A DNA stretch of 64,000 nucleotides. Origin: WTGA01 sp965231865 (lineage in GTDB: Bacteria > Pseudomonadota > Gammaproteobacteria > Arenicellales > Poriferihabitantaceae). Under the pieces are notes generated by a model. The model was not told the DNA's origin, did no database searches, and saw only the letters and a program-made list of their open reading frames with translations. This document shows positions 33,588 through 43,401 of this stretch, in pieces; the first letter of the stretch is position 1; every line of letters starts with the position of its first letter. Where the stretch lies: contig CBDDOJ010000001.1 of NCBI GenBank assembly GCA_965231865.1, positions 434,001-498,000 on the forward strand, given 5' to 3'. The position numbers and the translations under genes were made by a program.

Positions 33588-33815
33588 GCCAATATCAGCA
33601 GCGAATTATTCAAGGAGGTGCTGGAAACCGAGCCCATCCTGTAATCCCCCTGGAAGCCGGATTTTCCGAACCACCGCCGGACCGGTCTTCTTGCCGATGC
33701 CCGAAGAGACTTCATGCGCCACTTCCGAAAGCCTGCTTGTCATGGGCCTCAATTTTCGGGACAATAGCCCGTCATCATATTTCAACATCACTCGTCAATC
33801 TCCCATCAAAGCATC

Positions 33816-34709
33816 ATGACCGAATCTCCCAGACAAATTGTACAATTTCATCTTTCCAAAGGATTTATTGCAGCGCTCGATCAAAGCGGCGGAAGTACGC
33901 CCAAGGCCCTGAAAATGTACGGAGTGGATGAAACCGGGTATTCCGGGGATGATGCGATGTTCGACAAAGTGCATGAAATGCGCACACGCATTATGACCAA
34001 CCCTCACTTCACCAGTGATCGTATTCTTGGCGCGATCCTGTTTGAAAACACCATGGACCGTCAAGTCGAAGGAAAACCGACAGCAAAATACCTGTGGGAA
34101 GAGAAGCAAATCCTCCCCATTCTAAAAGTCGACAAGGGCCTGGCAGAGGAAGTAAACGGGGTCCAGATGATGAAACCCATGCCTGACCTGGATGCCCTGC
34201 TGGACAAGGCACGGGCGAACGGGGTTTTTGGAACCAAAATGCGGTCCGTCATCAAAACCGACCATTACCAGGGGATTCATGCATTGGTGTCGCAGCAGTT
34301 TGAGGTTGGAAAACAGATCATGGAAAAAGGCCTGGTTCCGATCATTGAGCCCGAAGTGGATATCCACTCTCCCCAAAAAGCCGAAGCAGAAGTGATTTTG
34401 TGTGATGAACTGCTCTCAAACCTTTCAGAACTGGCTGGAAATCAGCGGGTGATTTTCAAGCTTACCCTGCCCGAAACCCCCAACTATTACCAGCCCTGCA
34501 TCGAACACGCGAACGTACTCAAGGTGGTGGCCCTGTCCGGCGGGTACAGTCGCGAAGAAGCCAATCGGCGACTGGCGGAAAACGAAGGCATGATTGCCAG
34601 TTTTTCCCGGGCCCTGACCGAGGGCCTGACTGCCCAGCAATCGGACGAGGAGTTCAGCCGTACCCTGGACCGGTCCATTGAGACCATCGTCGAGGCGTCC
34701 CGTACTTAG
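33816..34709 (+). CDS. Class I fructose-bisphosphate aldolase
   Basis: A 297-residue class I (Schiff-base) aldolase of the bacterial Staphylococcus Fda type. GKGFIAALDQSGGSTPKALKM-like KGFIAALDQSGGSTPKAL near residue 15, LKVDKGLAEE, GTKMRSVIKT, IIEPEVDI, the lysine in FKLTLPE, and VVALSGGYSREEAN match that group throughout. It splits fructose-1,6-bisphosphate or condenses triose phosphates. It is separated from the tkt-gap-pgk operon by about 7 kb, so central carbon genes are in two places. The upstream 228 bases between the intron 5' end and this start hold no clear gene. Confidence 0.93.
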   Translation: MTESPRQIVQFHLSKGFIAALDQSGGSTPKALKMYGVDETGYSGDDAMFDKVHEMRTRIMTNPHFTSDRILGAILFENTMDRQVEGKPTAKYLWEEKQILPILKVDKGLAEEVNGVQMMKPMPDLDALLDKARANGVFGTKMRSVIKTDHYQGIHALVSQQFEVGKQIMEKGLVPIIEPEVDIHSPQKAEAEVILCDELLSNLSELAGNQRVIFKLTLPETPNYYQPCIEHANVLKVVALSGGYSREEANRRLAENEGMIASFSRALTEGLTAQQSDEEFSRTLDRSIETIVEASRT

Positions 34710-34767
34710 GCGTTCGTCCGAAAATCGCATAAATTCCGATTTTCAAATCTATCGCCCCCCCCAGTGC

Positions 34768-34802
34768 TACATTGAGGCACCAGTGCCCCGTGCCTCAATG
34801 TA
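34768..34802. repeat. Perfect 13-bp inverted repeat
   Basis: TACATTGAGGCAC and GTGCCTCAATGTA are exact reverse complements with a 9-base spacer. The hairpin lies 59 bases after the aldolase stop and 107 bases before the helicase start. No U-run follows, so it is not a standard intrinsic terminator; it may be an operator, an RNA hairpin or a processing site. Confidence 0.6.
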
Positions 34803-34909
34803 CCCGGCCTGCCAAGGTGTGGTTATCACCGAAGTTGGCGGATTGAGGCGGAGGAAACCGGCCAAGCGTCATCCCGCTGGAAAGACAAGCCGATGAAATC
34901 TGAAAATTC

Positions 34910-37900
34910 ATGAAACACCTCCGACGGCCCGGACTCTACGAAAACCTGCTGACCGAGGAACTGGTATCGGAAATTACCGCCCTCGAACAGGAAAACTGGA
35001 GCATCCGTACCGGTGCAACGGATCAAGCCATTCGTCCTGCATTGCTGGCACATCATATCTACTGCCATGTCCTCCGGACACTGGAGAGCATGCCAGGACC
35101 TGCAAAGGATCAGGTCAGACTGGTAAACCAGTTGATCGATGTGCTGCGTGAATACCGGACCACCAGCGAAGGGGAACGGATATCCGAAGCCATCAAACTG
35201 CTTCTTGAGGCCATTGAACCGGAAAACTCGTGGGTCAGCCCCCTGCCCCGCCCAACCCTTTCCATGCGTCGCACGGGTTTGCTGGTCAACGGCAGGGGAG
35301 ATGTCCGGATTTCAAACGAAATTGTGAAAGAAATCCCCAGCGCAAACCGAATCGATCTGTTGTGCGCGTTCATTCGTTATTCCGGGCTGCGCCTGTTTCA
35401 GCACGAATTGGAAGAACGGAGGCGGAACGGAGCACAAGTGCGCGTCATCACCAGCGTATACACGGGGACCACCGAACGCCGTGCCCTCGACAAACTGGTG
35501 GAACTCGGCGCTGAGGTCAAGGTGTCATACGATACCAGCCGGACACGGCTCCATGCCAAGGCCTGGCTGTTTCATCGTGACAGCGGGCTTCACACGGCCT
35601 ACATCGGATCCTCCAACCTCACCCATTCTGCCCAGGTGGATGGACTCGAATGGAATGTGCGGGTCAGTTCGGTGGAAAACTCCGAAGTCATCGAGCATTT
35701 TGAGGCAACGTTCGAACAGTATTGGCAGGAGCCTGAATTCGAAAAATATGATCCCGAACACGATTCGGAACGACTGGACCGCGCCCTGTGCAGACCGCAA
35801 CCCGGCCATCCGGGGGAAACTCCCGAGACCTGGTTGTCTATTGATTTCGCTCCAAAACCCCACCAGGCGATTGCATTGGAGGCGCTCGAGTCCGAGCGGA
35901 ACCGGGGATACCACCGCAATCTTGTCGTCGCCGCCACCGGCACCGGGAAAACCTGGATCGCGGCCTTCGATTTCATGCAGCTGCGCAGGAAGAACCCCGG
36001 CTACTCCCTGCTCTTTGTTGCCCACCGCGATGAAATACTCCGGCAAAGTCGAAAAGTATTCCAACTCGTCCTGCAGGAACCGGATTTTGGAGAACTGCTG
36101 GTCGGCGGCGAGCATCCAACGGTGGGCCACCATGTGTTCGCATCCGTACAGTCTCTGGCCAATCGTATGGATCGCCTGAAACCCGACGATTTCGATGTCA
36201 TCATCGTGGACGAGTTTCACCATGCCGCCGCCAGCAGTTATGAACGCTTGTTAACTCACTTCCAGCCTGAAATTCTTTTGGGATTGACGGCAACCCCGGA
36301 ACGGGCTGACGGCCAATCGATTCTGGTTTGGTTTGATGGCCGCATCGCTTACCAGTCACGGCTTTGGGATGCGCTGGACCAGGGGCTCCTGTGTCCTTTT
36401 CACTATTTCGGCATCAACGATCCGACGGACCTCGCCGGGGTGCGATTCCAGCGCGGAAAATATCTGCCCGGAGACCTGGACAATCTGCTGACCGGTGATG
36501 ATATGCGGGCACGACGCATCCGTGATGCGGTTATGAAATACGTGACCGACCCGAACAGGATGAGAACCCTCGGATTCTGCGCCGGGATTGCCCATGCCCA
36601 TTTCATGGCAGACAAATTCTGCCAATTTGGCTTTTCGGCCATTGCACTGGATGCCAACACCCCCACCCGGGACCGCATTGCCGCCAGGGAGCGATTGAGA
36701 CGGGGGGAGATACGGGCCATCTTCACCGTGGACCTGTTCAACGAAGGCATCGACCTGCCCGAAGTCGATACCATCCTCCTGCTCAGGCCAACGGAAAGTG
36801 CAACCGTGTTTCTCCAGCAACTCGGACGGGGCCTGCGTTGGTGGCATGAAAAGCCAATCCTGACCGTCCTGGATTTTGTGGGGCAGGCAAGAAAAGAATA
36901 CCGGTATGACATCCGCTATCGGGCATTGCTGGGGGGAACCCGACATCAGGTCCGGCAGGCCATCGATGCCGACTTTCCCATGCTCCCGCCTGGATGTGCC
37001 ATCCGGCTCGACAGGATTGCGAAGAAAACGATACTCGACAACCTGAAACAGTCCATATTCAATGCCTGGGGATGGATGGTTGAGGAACTGCGAACCCTGG
37101 GCCCCGAAACCCGGCTGGCCGATTTCTTGCAGGAGACGAATGTGGACCTCGACGAGGTCTACCGTAAACCCCAGGCCGGCCACTGCTTTACAGAACTTCG
37201 CCGGCAGGCCGGCTTTGTCAGGGAACCGATTCCAGGACCGCACATTCCGGTGCAACGTGCCATCGGCCGACTGCTCCACGTGGACGATGCTGAACGCCTG
37301 GAAACATGGTTGAAGATTCTGAAAACCGACCATCCCCGTCCAATCTCCAGCCTGCAAGGGCAGGAGTATCGTTTGGGGCTGATGCTGTTTGCCATTCTGG
37401 GCGGAAAGGGCAACCCGATTTCCAATGCAGACCCATTGCTCCGATGCATTCACGATTCCGCGGAACTGCATCGGGAGTATTGCGACCTGCTGGAAATCCT
37501 CCTGGATCGAATACGCACGGTACCCTGGTCTCTCAATCCGTCATCAGTGGTCCCCCTGAAAAGCCATGCCACCTACACTCTGGGAGAAATCATGGCGGCC
37601 TACCATCGCACCAACAAAAAGGATGCCATCCATTTGCCCCAGACTGGAGTCCTGTGGGATGAATCGACACAAACGGACCTGCTCTTTGTCACCCTGGAAA
37701 AAACGGATAAACACTTCTCCCCGTCTACCCGTTACGCCGATTACCCAATCTCCCCTGTTTTGTTCCACTGGGAAACCCAGAACACCACCAGCCCAGACAC
37801 CCCCGCCGGCCGACGATACATCCAGCATTCGACACAAGGGTCGAAAATCATCCTGTTCGTGCGCGAACGGAAAAAGGCGGCCGGGGGTAAAACGGTCCCG

Positions 37901-38026
37901 TACCATTGCCTAGGACCGGTTCATTATCAGGGCCATGAATCGGAACGACCCATGAAAATACGCTGGAAACTGGACCGTCCCATGCCAGGATGGTTGTACC
38001 AGGCCGGAAAAGTGGTCGCGGGATAA
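34910..38026 (+). CDS. PLD-like nuclease / superfamily 2 helicase / DUF3427 protein
   Basis: A 1038-residue multidomain protein. A phospholipase-D-like nuclease domain (about 110-285) has HAKAWLF and YIGSSNLTHSA. A superfamily 2 helicase core (about 310-700) has AATGTGKTW (motif I), VDEFHHA (II), GLTATPERADG (III), FTVDLFNEGIDLPEVD and QLGRGLRWW (V-VI). The rest (about 710-1038) is DUF3427. Such proteins occur widely, often in defence neighbourhoods, and are thought to act on DNA, but no restriction, methylase or other defence gene is adjacent here. The start at 34910 gives LYENLLTEEL, the usual N terminus of the family. Confidence 0.88.
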   Translation: MKHLRRPGLYENLLTEELVSEITALEQENWSIRTGATDQAIRPALLAHHIYCHVLRTLESMPGPAKDQVRLVNQLIDVLREYRTTSEGERISEAIKLLLEAIEPENSWVSPLPRPTLSMRRTGLLVNGRGDVRISNEIVKEIPSANRIDLLCAFIRYSGLRLFQHELEERRRNGAQVRVITSVYTGTTERRALDKLVELGAEVKVSYDTSRTRLHAKAWLFHRDSGLHTAYIGSSNLTHSAQVDGLEWNVRVSSVENSEVIEHFEATFEQYWQEPEFEKYDPEHDSERLDRALCRPQPGHPGETPETWLSIDFAPKPHQAIALEALESERNRGYHRNLVVAATGTGKTWIAAFDFMQLRRKNPGYSLLFVAHRDEILRQSRKVFQLVLQEPDFGELLVGGEHPTVGHHVFASVQSLANRMDRLKPDDFDVIIVDEFHHAAASSYERLLTHFQPEILLGLTATPERADGQSILVWFDGRIAYQSRLWDALDQGLLCPFHYFGINDPTDLAGVRFQRGKYLPGDLDNLLTGDDMRARRIRDAVMKYVTDPNRMRTLGFCAGIAHAHFMADKFCQFGFSAIALDANTPTRDRIAARERLRRGEIRAIFTVDLFNEGIDLPEVDTILLLRPTESATVFLQQLGRGLRWWHEKPILTVLDFVGQARKEYRYDIRYRALLGGTRHQVRQAIDADFPMLPPGCAIRLDRIAKKTILDNLKQSIFNAWGWMVEELRTLGPETRLADFLQETNVDLDEVYRKPQAGHCFTELRRQAGFVREPIPGPHIPVQRAIGRLLHVDDAERLETWLKILKTDHPRPISSLQGQEYRLGLMLFAILGGKGNPISNADPLLRCIHDSAELHREYCDLLEILLDRIRTVPWSLNPSSVVPLKSHATYTLGEIMAAYHRTNKKDAIHLPQTGVLWDESTQTDLLFVTLEKTDKHFSPSTRYADYPISPVLFHWETQNTTSPDTPAGRRYIQHSTQGSKIILFVRERKKAAGGKTVPYHCLGPVHYQGHESERPMKIRWKLDRPMPGWLYQAGKVVAG

Positions 38027-38183
38027 GACGGACTTCAGGCTCCTGCCTGCTACACTGCGGGGATAGACCCGGATTCCTTACCGTCGGTCCACTCGAAAGA
38101 TTGTAGCCGATCGCAGGAAAAAGGTTGGCCGTCGATATTCATCATACCCAATCCACCGGGCAACCATGATAGGAAAATGCCGG

Positions 38184-39710
38184 TCAAGTGACTATTTCCG
38201 GGATTTCCCGTGTCCTTTTGCGGATGAACTCCTGCAATGCCTGATCCAGGGACGGGTCCATCGCAGGGGCTTCGTAACGATTCAGCCACTCCCGGGCCTT
38301 GTCAAGACCCACCACCGTTGAATCCTTGCTTCCGTCTTCCTCCCACTGCTCATAGGTCACATTGTTTTGCGACGGGAAGATAAACAGGTTGCTTTTTCGG
38401 GTATGGGCTTCTCCAAGGAAATGCCCCCCTGGTCCGACCTGTTTGACCGTCTCGAAAATTTCTTCCAGATCGTCGAAGGAATTTCCCTGGGCAAAGTGAT
38501 AAAACGCATCCAGCTGTTCAAAGTCAATCAGTGTTTTGGCGTAGCTTTGGGTCAGCGAGCCTTCGATCAGGCCACCGGACATGGTCAGCCAGTTTGCTTC
38601 GGACAAAAAGCAGGGCATGATCCCCCACATGGAATCATAACCCGCCTGTATATCCACACACTTTGAGGTGGCCACATTCATGATCGCCCGGTGGGGCAGG
38701 CGGTATCTCCGGGCCATCTGGTTGGCCATGAACTGCACCATGGCGGAATCCGGTGAACCATGGACCGGGGCACCGGTGTTCAATGCAACCGTCATTGATG
38801 GCAGGCCAAACAACATCGGGCATCCCGGGCGTACGATCTGGGCAAATGCAATGGCAATCAGTGCTTCCGCCACCACCACACCAATGGTTCCGACATTGCT
38901 GGCCGGGGTGCTTGCCGCGGTCATGGAAAACGGGGAAACCAGTACGGCCTGGTTGTTTTGTGCATACACTTTCAGTGCATCCAGCATCGTCGAGTCCCAA
39001 ACCAGGGGGGAATTGCCGTTGATCAGGGAACTGGTCACCGTGTTGTTGGTGGCAAACTCCTCGCCAAATACAATTTTCATCATCTCAATGGTATCTTCTG
39101 CCCGGTTTCGCGCTGTCACGTTCCCGACGATGGGTTTGTCTGAATACTTCAGGCCGCTGTATGCCATGTGCAGATGCCGGTAAGGGACCGGAATATCCAC
39201 CGGTTCCACAATCGGCCCTCCGGCGATGTGCACGGAGGGCGCCATGTGATTCAGTTTTTGGAAGTTATTCAGGTCATCCAGCGTTGCATAACGACGTTCG
39301 CCCTCCATGTCCAGCACAAATGGCGGACCATACGAGGGGGCAATGACCGTATGTCCGTCACCCACCTTCACGGTGCGGTCCGGATTCCTGGCATGCTGAA
39401 CATAGGAAGACGGTGCACGCCCGATCCATTCCATCAGTGAATCCCTGCCGATCCGGACTCGCTGTCCATGGATCTCGGCATCTGTCCTGCGCCAGAACTC
39501 CAGGGATTCCTCATCCCTGAAATCGCACCCGACCTGCTCGAGGACCCGCATGGCGAAGTCATGCACGAGCTCAATGCCTTCGTCGTTGAGCACCTCGTAG
39601 ATGGGAATATTGCGAACCAGCGGTGGGTGGTGAACCGGCACCGCGTTTCGGATCTGTTCCCTTTTACGGTGTCTTCCGCCTTTTCGCCGTGGTTTTTCTT
39701 CAGATTTCAT
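38184..39710 (-). CDS. MttB-family methyltransferase, non-pyrrolysine (MtgB type)
   Basis: A 508-residue member of the trimethylamine methyltransferase family, opening after a basic tail with YEVLNDEGIELVHDFAMRVLEQVG. The frame has no internal amber codon, so it lacks the pyrrolysine of true trimethylamine methyltransferase and falls with the group that includes glycine-betaine demethylase MtgB. These proteins transfer a methyl group from a quaternary amine to a corrinoid protein. No corrinoid protein or corrinoid-folate methyltransferase gene is nearby, so its partner must be elsewhere. It links functionally to the betaine-type transporter at 21661 (inference). Confidence 0.85.
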   Translation of the reverse strand: MKSEEKPRRKGGRHRKREQIRNAVPVHHPPLVRNIPIYEVLNDEGIELVHDFAMRVLEQVGCDFRDEESLEFWRRTDAEIHGQRVRIGRDSLMEWIGRAPSSYVQHARNPDRTVKVGDGHTVIAPSYGPPFVLDMEGERRYATLDDLNNFQKLNHMAPSVHIAGGPIVEPVDIPVPYRHLHMAYSGLKYSDKPIVGNVTARNRAEDTIEMMKIVFGEEFATNNTVTSSLINGNSPLVWDSTMLDALKVYAQNNQAVLVSPFSMTAASTPASNVGTIGVVVAEALIAIAFAQIVRPGCPMLFGLPSMTVALNTGAPVHGSPDSAMVQFMANQMARRYRLPHRAIMNVATSKCVDIQAGYDSMWGIMPCFLSEANWLTMSGGLIEGSLTQSYAKTLIDFEQLDAFYHFAQGNSFDDLEEIFETVKQVGPGGHFLGEAHTRKSNLFIFPSQNNVTYEQWEEDGSKDSTVVGLDKAREWLNRYEAPAMDPSLDQALQEFIRKRTREIPEIVT

Positions 39711-40413
39711 GGGTCGTCATTGATCGCTGGCAATCTTTCCGGTTTTGCCCGGGTCCTGTCCAACTGCCCTGCAACTGTACCGAAGGGACATATTGCGGGC
39801 AACCGAAAAAATCCGACGGCAGAGACAAACGGTTCCCGGATTCCAGCGCAACCTCTTCGTGGCCATCTTTTGGTGCCTCACAGGCCCGCGCAGTGAACCG
39901 GGAACACGACCCCTCCAGAGGGATTGTTCCCCTTGTGCAGGCCCGCAGGAACGCAAAAACCATCCCGGATGCCGGCATCCCTGTTTTGATCGTGCTGTTC
40001 CGGCCGTTTCCGGGTACCATGGGCTCCCGGCGCAGGGTTGTTCGGGGACAGCGCGATGGCAGGCTACTCTTTCGGGGTGGGAGAAGCATTCATTTTTCCC
40101 CTTAGCAGCGCTCCCCGGTACTCCTGTTTCCGGAAAGAACCCCCCCGGATATCGTCTTTCCCCTGTCAGATGCCTGTGGATAACTTTGTGGATTAAATTG
40201 AATATACTCCTGCAGAGCCATTCTGTCGAACCTGCACTCACTTTTTCAGGACTGTTCGTTATCTTTTTTTTGTATTATTATCAATGAGTTAGGTCTATAA
40301 AAACAGGATTTTTGATGTTTCGGTCTGTCCTGACAGCCAAGACCGGATCAAACCGATACTGTGCAAAACTTTTTTTAGACAGAAAAAACAACAACTTATA
40401 AGGGTAAATAAAA
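39711..40413. other. Long intergenic region, GC-rich then AT-rich
   Basis: About 700 bases between divergent genes. Open frames in the first 380 bases are unrelated to any family I know. From about 40180 the DNA turns AT-rich, starting with two DnaA-box-like sequences and continuing with T-runs up to the RDD gene. Confidence 0.6.
40175..40195 (+). promoter_or_regulatory. Two tandem DnaA-box-like 9-mers
   Basis: TGTGGATAA at 40175-40183 is a perfect DnaA box (reverse complement TTATCCACA). TGTGGATTA at 40187-40195 has one mismatch. They are direct repeats 12 bases apart and sit at the edge of an AT-rich stretch. No dnaA, dnaN, rpmH or mnmG gene is near, so this is not a typical replication origin. 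Confidence 0.5.
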
Positions 40414-40887
40414 TTGATGGAAGAAGAAGCGTCAACAAGTGAAGTTTTTCCCATGCCCTGCCCGCTGTGGCGCCGTTTCAGCGCCATGGCCTACGATGCA
40501 ATTTTACTTTCATGCATTGTATTCATTGCCTGGCAGCCCGTCCCGCTCCTGCCTGAAATAATAAGCCCCAAAATCAGTCATGCTTTTCGGCTCGGGTACC
40601 TCATTTCGGTCTGTTTCCTGTTTTTCGGATGGTTCTGGTGCCACGGAGGCCAAACGCTGGGTATGCGGGCCTGGCGAATCAAGCTGGTCCGGATCCATAC
40701 TCCGGATACAGGCCCGGTCACCTGGCGCATGGCGTGGATGAGATTCATCTCATCCATTTTGTCCTGGGCGGTCCTGGCCATCGGGTATTTCTGGTCGGTA
40801 TTTCACCCAAACAAGCTGGCATGGCATGATATACTATCGCAGACAAAACTGGTGGTGATCGCTCCATCCCGTTCTCCGGGCCGTTGA
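40414..40887 (+). CDS. RDD-family membrane protein
   Basis: A 157-residue membrane protein with the RDD motif area PLWRRFSAMAYDAILLSCIVF, in which the first Arg and the Asp are kept. Three hydrophobic helices are seen (about 24-42, 62-78 and 105-125) with the conserved GMRAWRIKLVR stretch between them and HDILSQTKLVV at the end. RDD proteins are small, poorly defined membrane proteins; some are linked to Na+/H+ exchange. It is followed after 168 bases by a TerC-family gene. Confidence 0.87.
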   Translation: MMEEEASTSEVFPMPCPLWRRFSAMAYDAILLSCIVFIAWQPVPLLPEIISPKISHAFRLGYLISVCFLFFGWFWCHGGQTLGMRAWRIKLVRIHTPDTGPVTWRMAWMRFISSILSWAVLAIGYFWSVFHPNKLAWHDILSQTKLVVIAPSRSPGR

Positions 40888-41055
40888 CGGCTTGCATTCA
40901 TCTGCGGGCTTGCATTCATCCCTGTAAGAATCATGCATATCCGCTTTTGGTTCTTTTCCTGCAAGTACGATCAACGGATTCCATTAACAGACAGTCTCCC
41001 GTAACACCGGACAGCACGACCCGGGTAAAGGCACGACTCTTTCAGGTCCAAAACA

Positions 41056-41664
41056 ATGGATTTAACAGAAAATTTTCTTAAACTGGTACAGATCATCTTC
41101 GTTGATCTGGTCCTGGCAGGTGACAATGCGATTGTCATTGGCCTCGTGGCGGCGAAATTCAGCAAGGACTTTCGACGCAAAGTCATCCTGTATGGAGTGG
41201 GGGTCGCGGTACTCCTTCGGATTGTATTTGCCTTGCTAACCGTCCAGCTGCTTGCCATCAAGGGATTGCTTCTTGTCGGGGGCGCACTGCTGTTGTGGAT
41301 ATGCTGGAAGTTATGGCAGGACCTCAGGGAAACCAGCAACCATGAAAAGATACACCAACGAACCGACAAGATACACGTCAGCAAAAACCCACCGTTGCGC
41401 ACCGCTATCTTCCAGATCGCCATGGCGGATGTTTCCATGTCCCTGGACAATGTGCTTGCCGTAGCGGGCATTGCAGACGGGCACAATGGAATCCTGGTGT
41501 TTGGCCTGGCCCTGTCCGTGGTTTTCATGACCGTGGCCGCATCCATCATCTCCGAGACGTTACAGAAACACCGCTGGATCGGCTATGTTGGTCTGGCCAT
41601 CATCTTCTATGTGGCAATACGGATGCTGTACGATGGCTATCAGCAATTGGCGCCCATGCTGTAG
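41056..41664 (+). CDS. TerC/YjbE-family integral membrane protein
   Basis: A 202-residue membrane protein with about six or seven helices. The two conserved acidic motifs are FVDLVLAGDNAIVIGLVAAK near the N terminus and MADVSMSLDNVLAVAGIADG in the second half, both of which carry the aspartate-asparagine pairs typical of TerC/YjbE proteins. Members export metals such as manganese, often to load exported enzymes. A short cytoplasmic loop (NHEKIHQRTDKIHVSK) separates the halves. No manganese riboswitch-like element was recognised upstream. Confidence 0.88.
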   Translation: MDLTENFLKLVQIIFVDLVLAGDNAIVIGLVAAKFSKDFRRKVILYGVGVAVLLRIVFALLTVQLLAIKGLLLVGGALLLWICWKLWQDLRETSNHEKIHQRTDKIHVSKNPPLRTAIFQIAMADVSMSLDNVLAVAGIADGHNGILVFGLALSVVFMTVAASIISETLQKHRWIGYVGLAIIFYVAIRMLYDGYQQLAPML

Positions 41665-41981
41665 CCATCCGGTGGCCAAAGTACGCTCGGGGGACACCAC
41701 CTTTAAAAAACACCCCTGTGCGGAAATAGTGCGTGTTTTACTGGAATTTCCCTCCTTGTGCGTCGGGTAGCGCGCAATGTGGATTCCATTGGGACATACG
41801 CTCACCCGGTGCCGGTTTTCCGGGACCGTTGTCATTGATCCCGGTGTCAGGGCCCGGGCTCAATCCGAGGAATACCAGCGAGGCGTTTTCTGCTTGCCGG
41901 GCTCTTGAGTGAAGGCCCGGCTATACCCGTCTTGCACACCTCCATGCAGTGGCGGCCAAAAGCCTTTAAGCATGGCAGGGA
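41665..41981. other. Intergenic region with no feature seen
   Basis: About 320 bases between the convergent TerC and pgk genes. A few short palindromes are present, but no hairpin with a U-run and no coding frame could be supported. Confidence 0.6.
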
Positions 41982-43205
41982 TCAGGTTGCATGGTCCCGG
42001 TTCCCATCTCCCACGACAGGTTGCCGGGCCGGATTGGCGCGTCGCAGCATTTCAACCGCGGGCAATACTCCACCCTCCAGATATTTGAGAAAGGCCCCCC
42101 CTCCAGTGGAAATATAGGAGATGGATTCCGACAATCCGAACCGGTCCACCGCAGCCAGCGTATCGCCCCCCCCTGCGATGGAAAATCCATCCGACCCGGC
42201 AATGGCATTCCCCAATTCCCGGGTACCCGATGCAAACTGCTCGAATTCAAAGACACCCACGGGCCCATTCCAGACAACGGTGCCCGCTGAACTCACCATC
42301 TCGCAATACCGGCCCACCGTTGCCGGACCAATGTCCAGTATCATGTCGTCATCCGCCACCCCCGACACGGGTACGATTCTGGCATCTGTCTCACTGGAAA
42401 ATGATTTGCCGACGACAACATCCGTTGGAATCGGGATCTCCCTTCCCCTGGCCCTGGCCGCATCGGCCAATGCCTTCGCCTGATCAACCAGACCAGGTTC
42501 GTACAAGGACCTGCCGACACCGTATCCCGCCGCCGCGATAAAGGTGTTCGCAATACCACCGCCTGGAATCAACCGGTCCACAACCTGGCTCAAGGCATTC
42601 AATACCGTCAGCTTGGTAGACACTTTGGCCCCTCCAACAATCGCAGTCATGGGACGTTCGGGTTCAGAAAGTGCCCTGTCCAGGGCACCCAGTTCCCGGG
42701 TTAACAGGGGGCCCGCACAGGCCATGGGAGCGTACAGCCCAACCCCATAGGTGGAAGCCTGCACACGATGAGCCGTTCCAAACGCATCCATGGCATAGAC
42801 ATCACACAAGGCGGCGTAAGACCTGGAAAGCCCGGCATCATTGGAACATTCTCCCTGGTTAAAGCGAACATTTTCCAGCAGTTCCACCTGACCACAGGCC
42901 AGGTCCGGCATGTTGTCCAGGTAACTGGAATTCAGTCTTACCGGCTGGCCCAGTGTGTGCGAAAGGTACTCTGCCACCGGGTCCAGCGAATACGCCGCAT
43001 TGTGCTTTCCTTCTTCGGGCTGGCCCAAATGGGACATCAGCAGAACCCTGGCCCCTGCATCACGGGCCAGCCGGATGGTCGGCAACGAGGCCTCAATCCT
43101 GTTTGCGGAGACGATTCTTCCGTTCGCAACCGGAACATTCAGATCCTGCCGGATCAACACCCGCCTGCCAGACAGATCAAGGTCCGGGAGCTGCCGGATA
43201 TTCAT
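41982..43205 (-). CDS. pgk: Phosphoglycerate kinase
   Basis: A 407-residue enzyme interconverting 1,3-bisphosphoglycerate and 3-phosphoglycerate with ADP/ATP. RVLIRQDLNVPV (substrate loop), SHLGQPEEG, ENVRFNQGE, AIVGGAKVSTKL, WNGPVGVFEFE and the nucleotide loop GGGDTLAAVDRFG are all present. The frame extends upstream to 43304, but the ATG at 43205 begins MNIRQLPDLDLSGRRVL, the usual start of the family. It is the last gene of the tkt-gap-pgk operon, 196 bases after gap. Lysine at SHLGRP position is glutamine (SHLGQP), a small deviation. Confidence 0.95.
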   Translation of the reverse strand: MNIRQLPDLDLSGRRVLIRQDLNVPVANGRIVSANRIEASLPTIRLARDAGARVLLMSHLGQPEEGKHNAAYSLDPVAEYLSHTLGQPVRLNSSYLDNMPDLACGQVELLENVRFNQGECSNDAGLSRSYAALCDVYAMDAFGTAHRVQASTYGVGLYAPMACAGPLLTRELGALDRALSEPERPMTAIVGGAKVSTKLTVLNALSQVVDRLIPGGGIANTFIAAAGYGVGRSLYEPGLVDQAKALADAARARGREIPIPTDVVVGKSFSSETDARIVPVSGVADDDMILDIGPATVGRYCEMVSSAGTVVWNGPVGVFEFEQFASGTRELGNAIAGSDGFSIAGGGDTLAAVDRFGLSESISYISTGGGAFLKYLEGGVLPAVEMLRRANPARQPVVGDGNRDHAT

Positions 43206-43401
43206 CGTTGCCAAATCATTGCAATGGACTCTGTCTGGCCAATCCCATGGCTGCCATCGGGAGCATCCGCCGGTTCCGGAAGATCCACATGCCCCGGTGA
43301 CCACACAAAGGGTTCGCGAACAGACCGTCCACCCATATCGTGCAAGGCGCCGTATGCTTCACAATACGGCACAGGGGTCCGGACCAGCCGGAACCAGTCG
43401 G

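Noticed and set aside
33226..33931. Plus-strand open frames of 197-232 codons beside the aldolase gene
   Set aside because: They are antisense translations of the group II intron remnant and overlap the aldolase start.
38184..39710. True trimethylamine methyltransferase with pyrrolysine
   Set aside because: The frame is open throughout without an internal TAG codon.
40175..40413. Chromosomal replication origin
   Set aside because: Only two DnaA boxes and no dnaA, dnaN, rpmH or mnmG nearby; kept as an orphan site.
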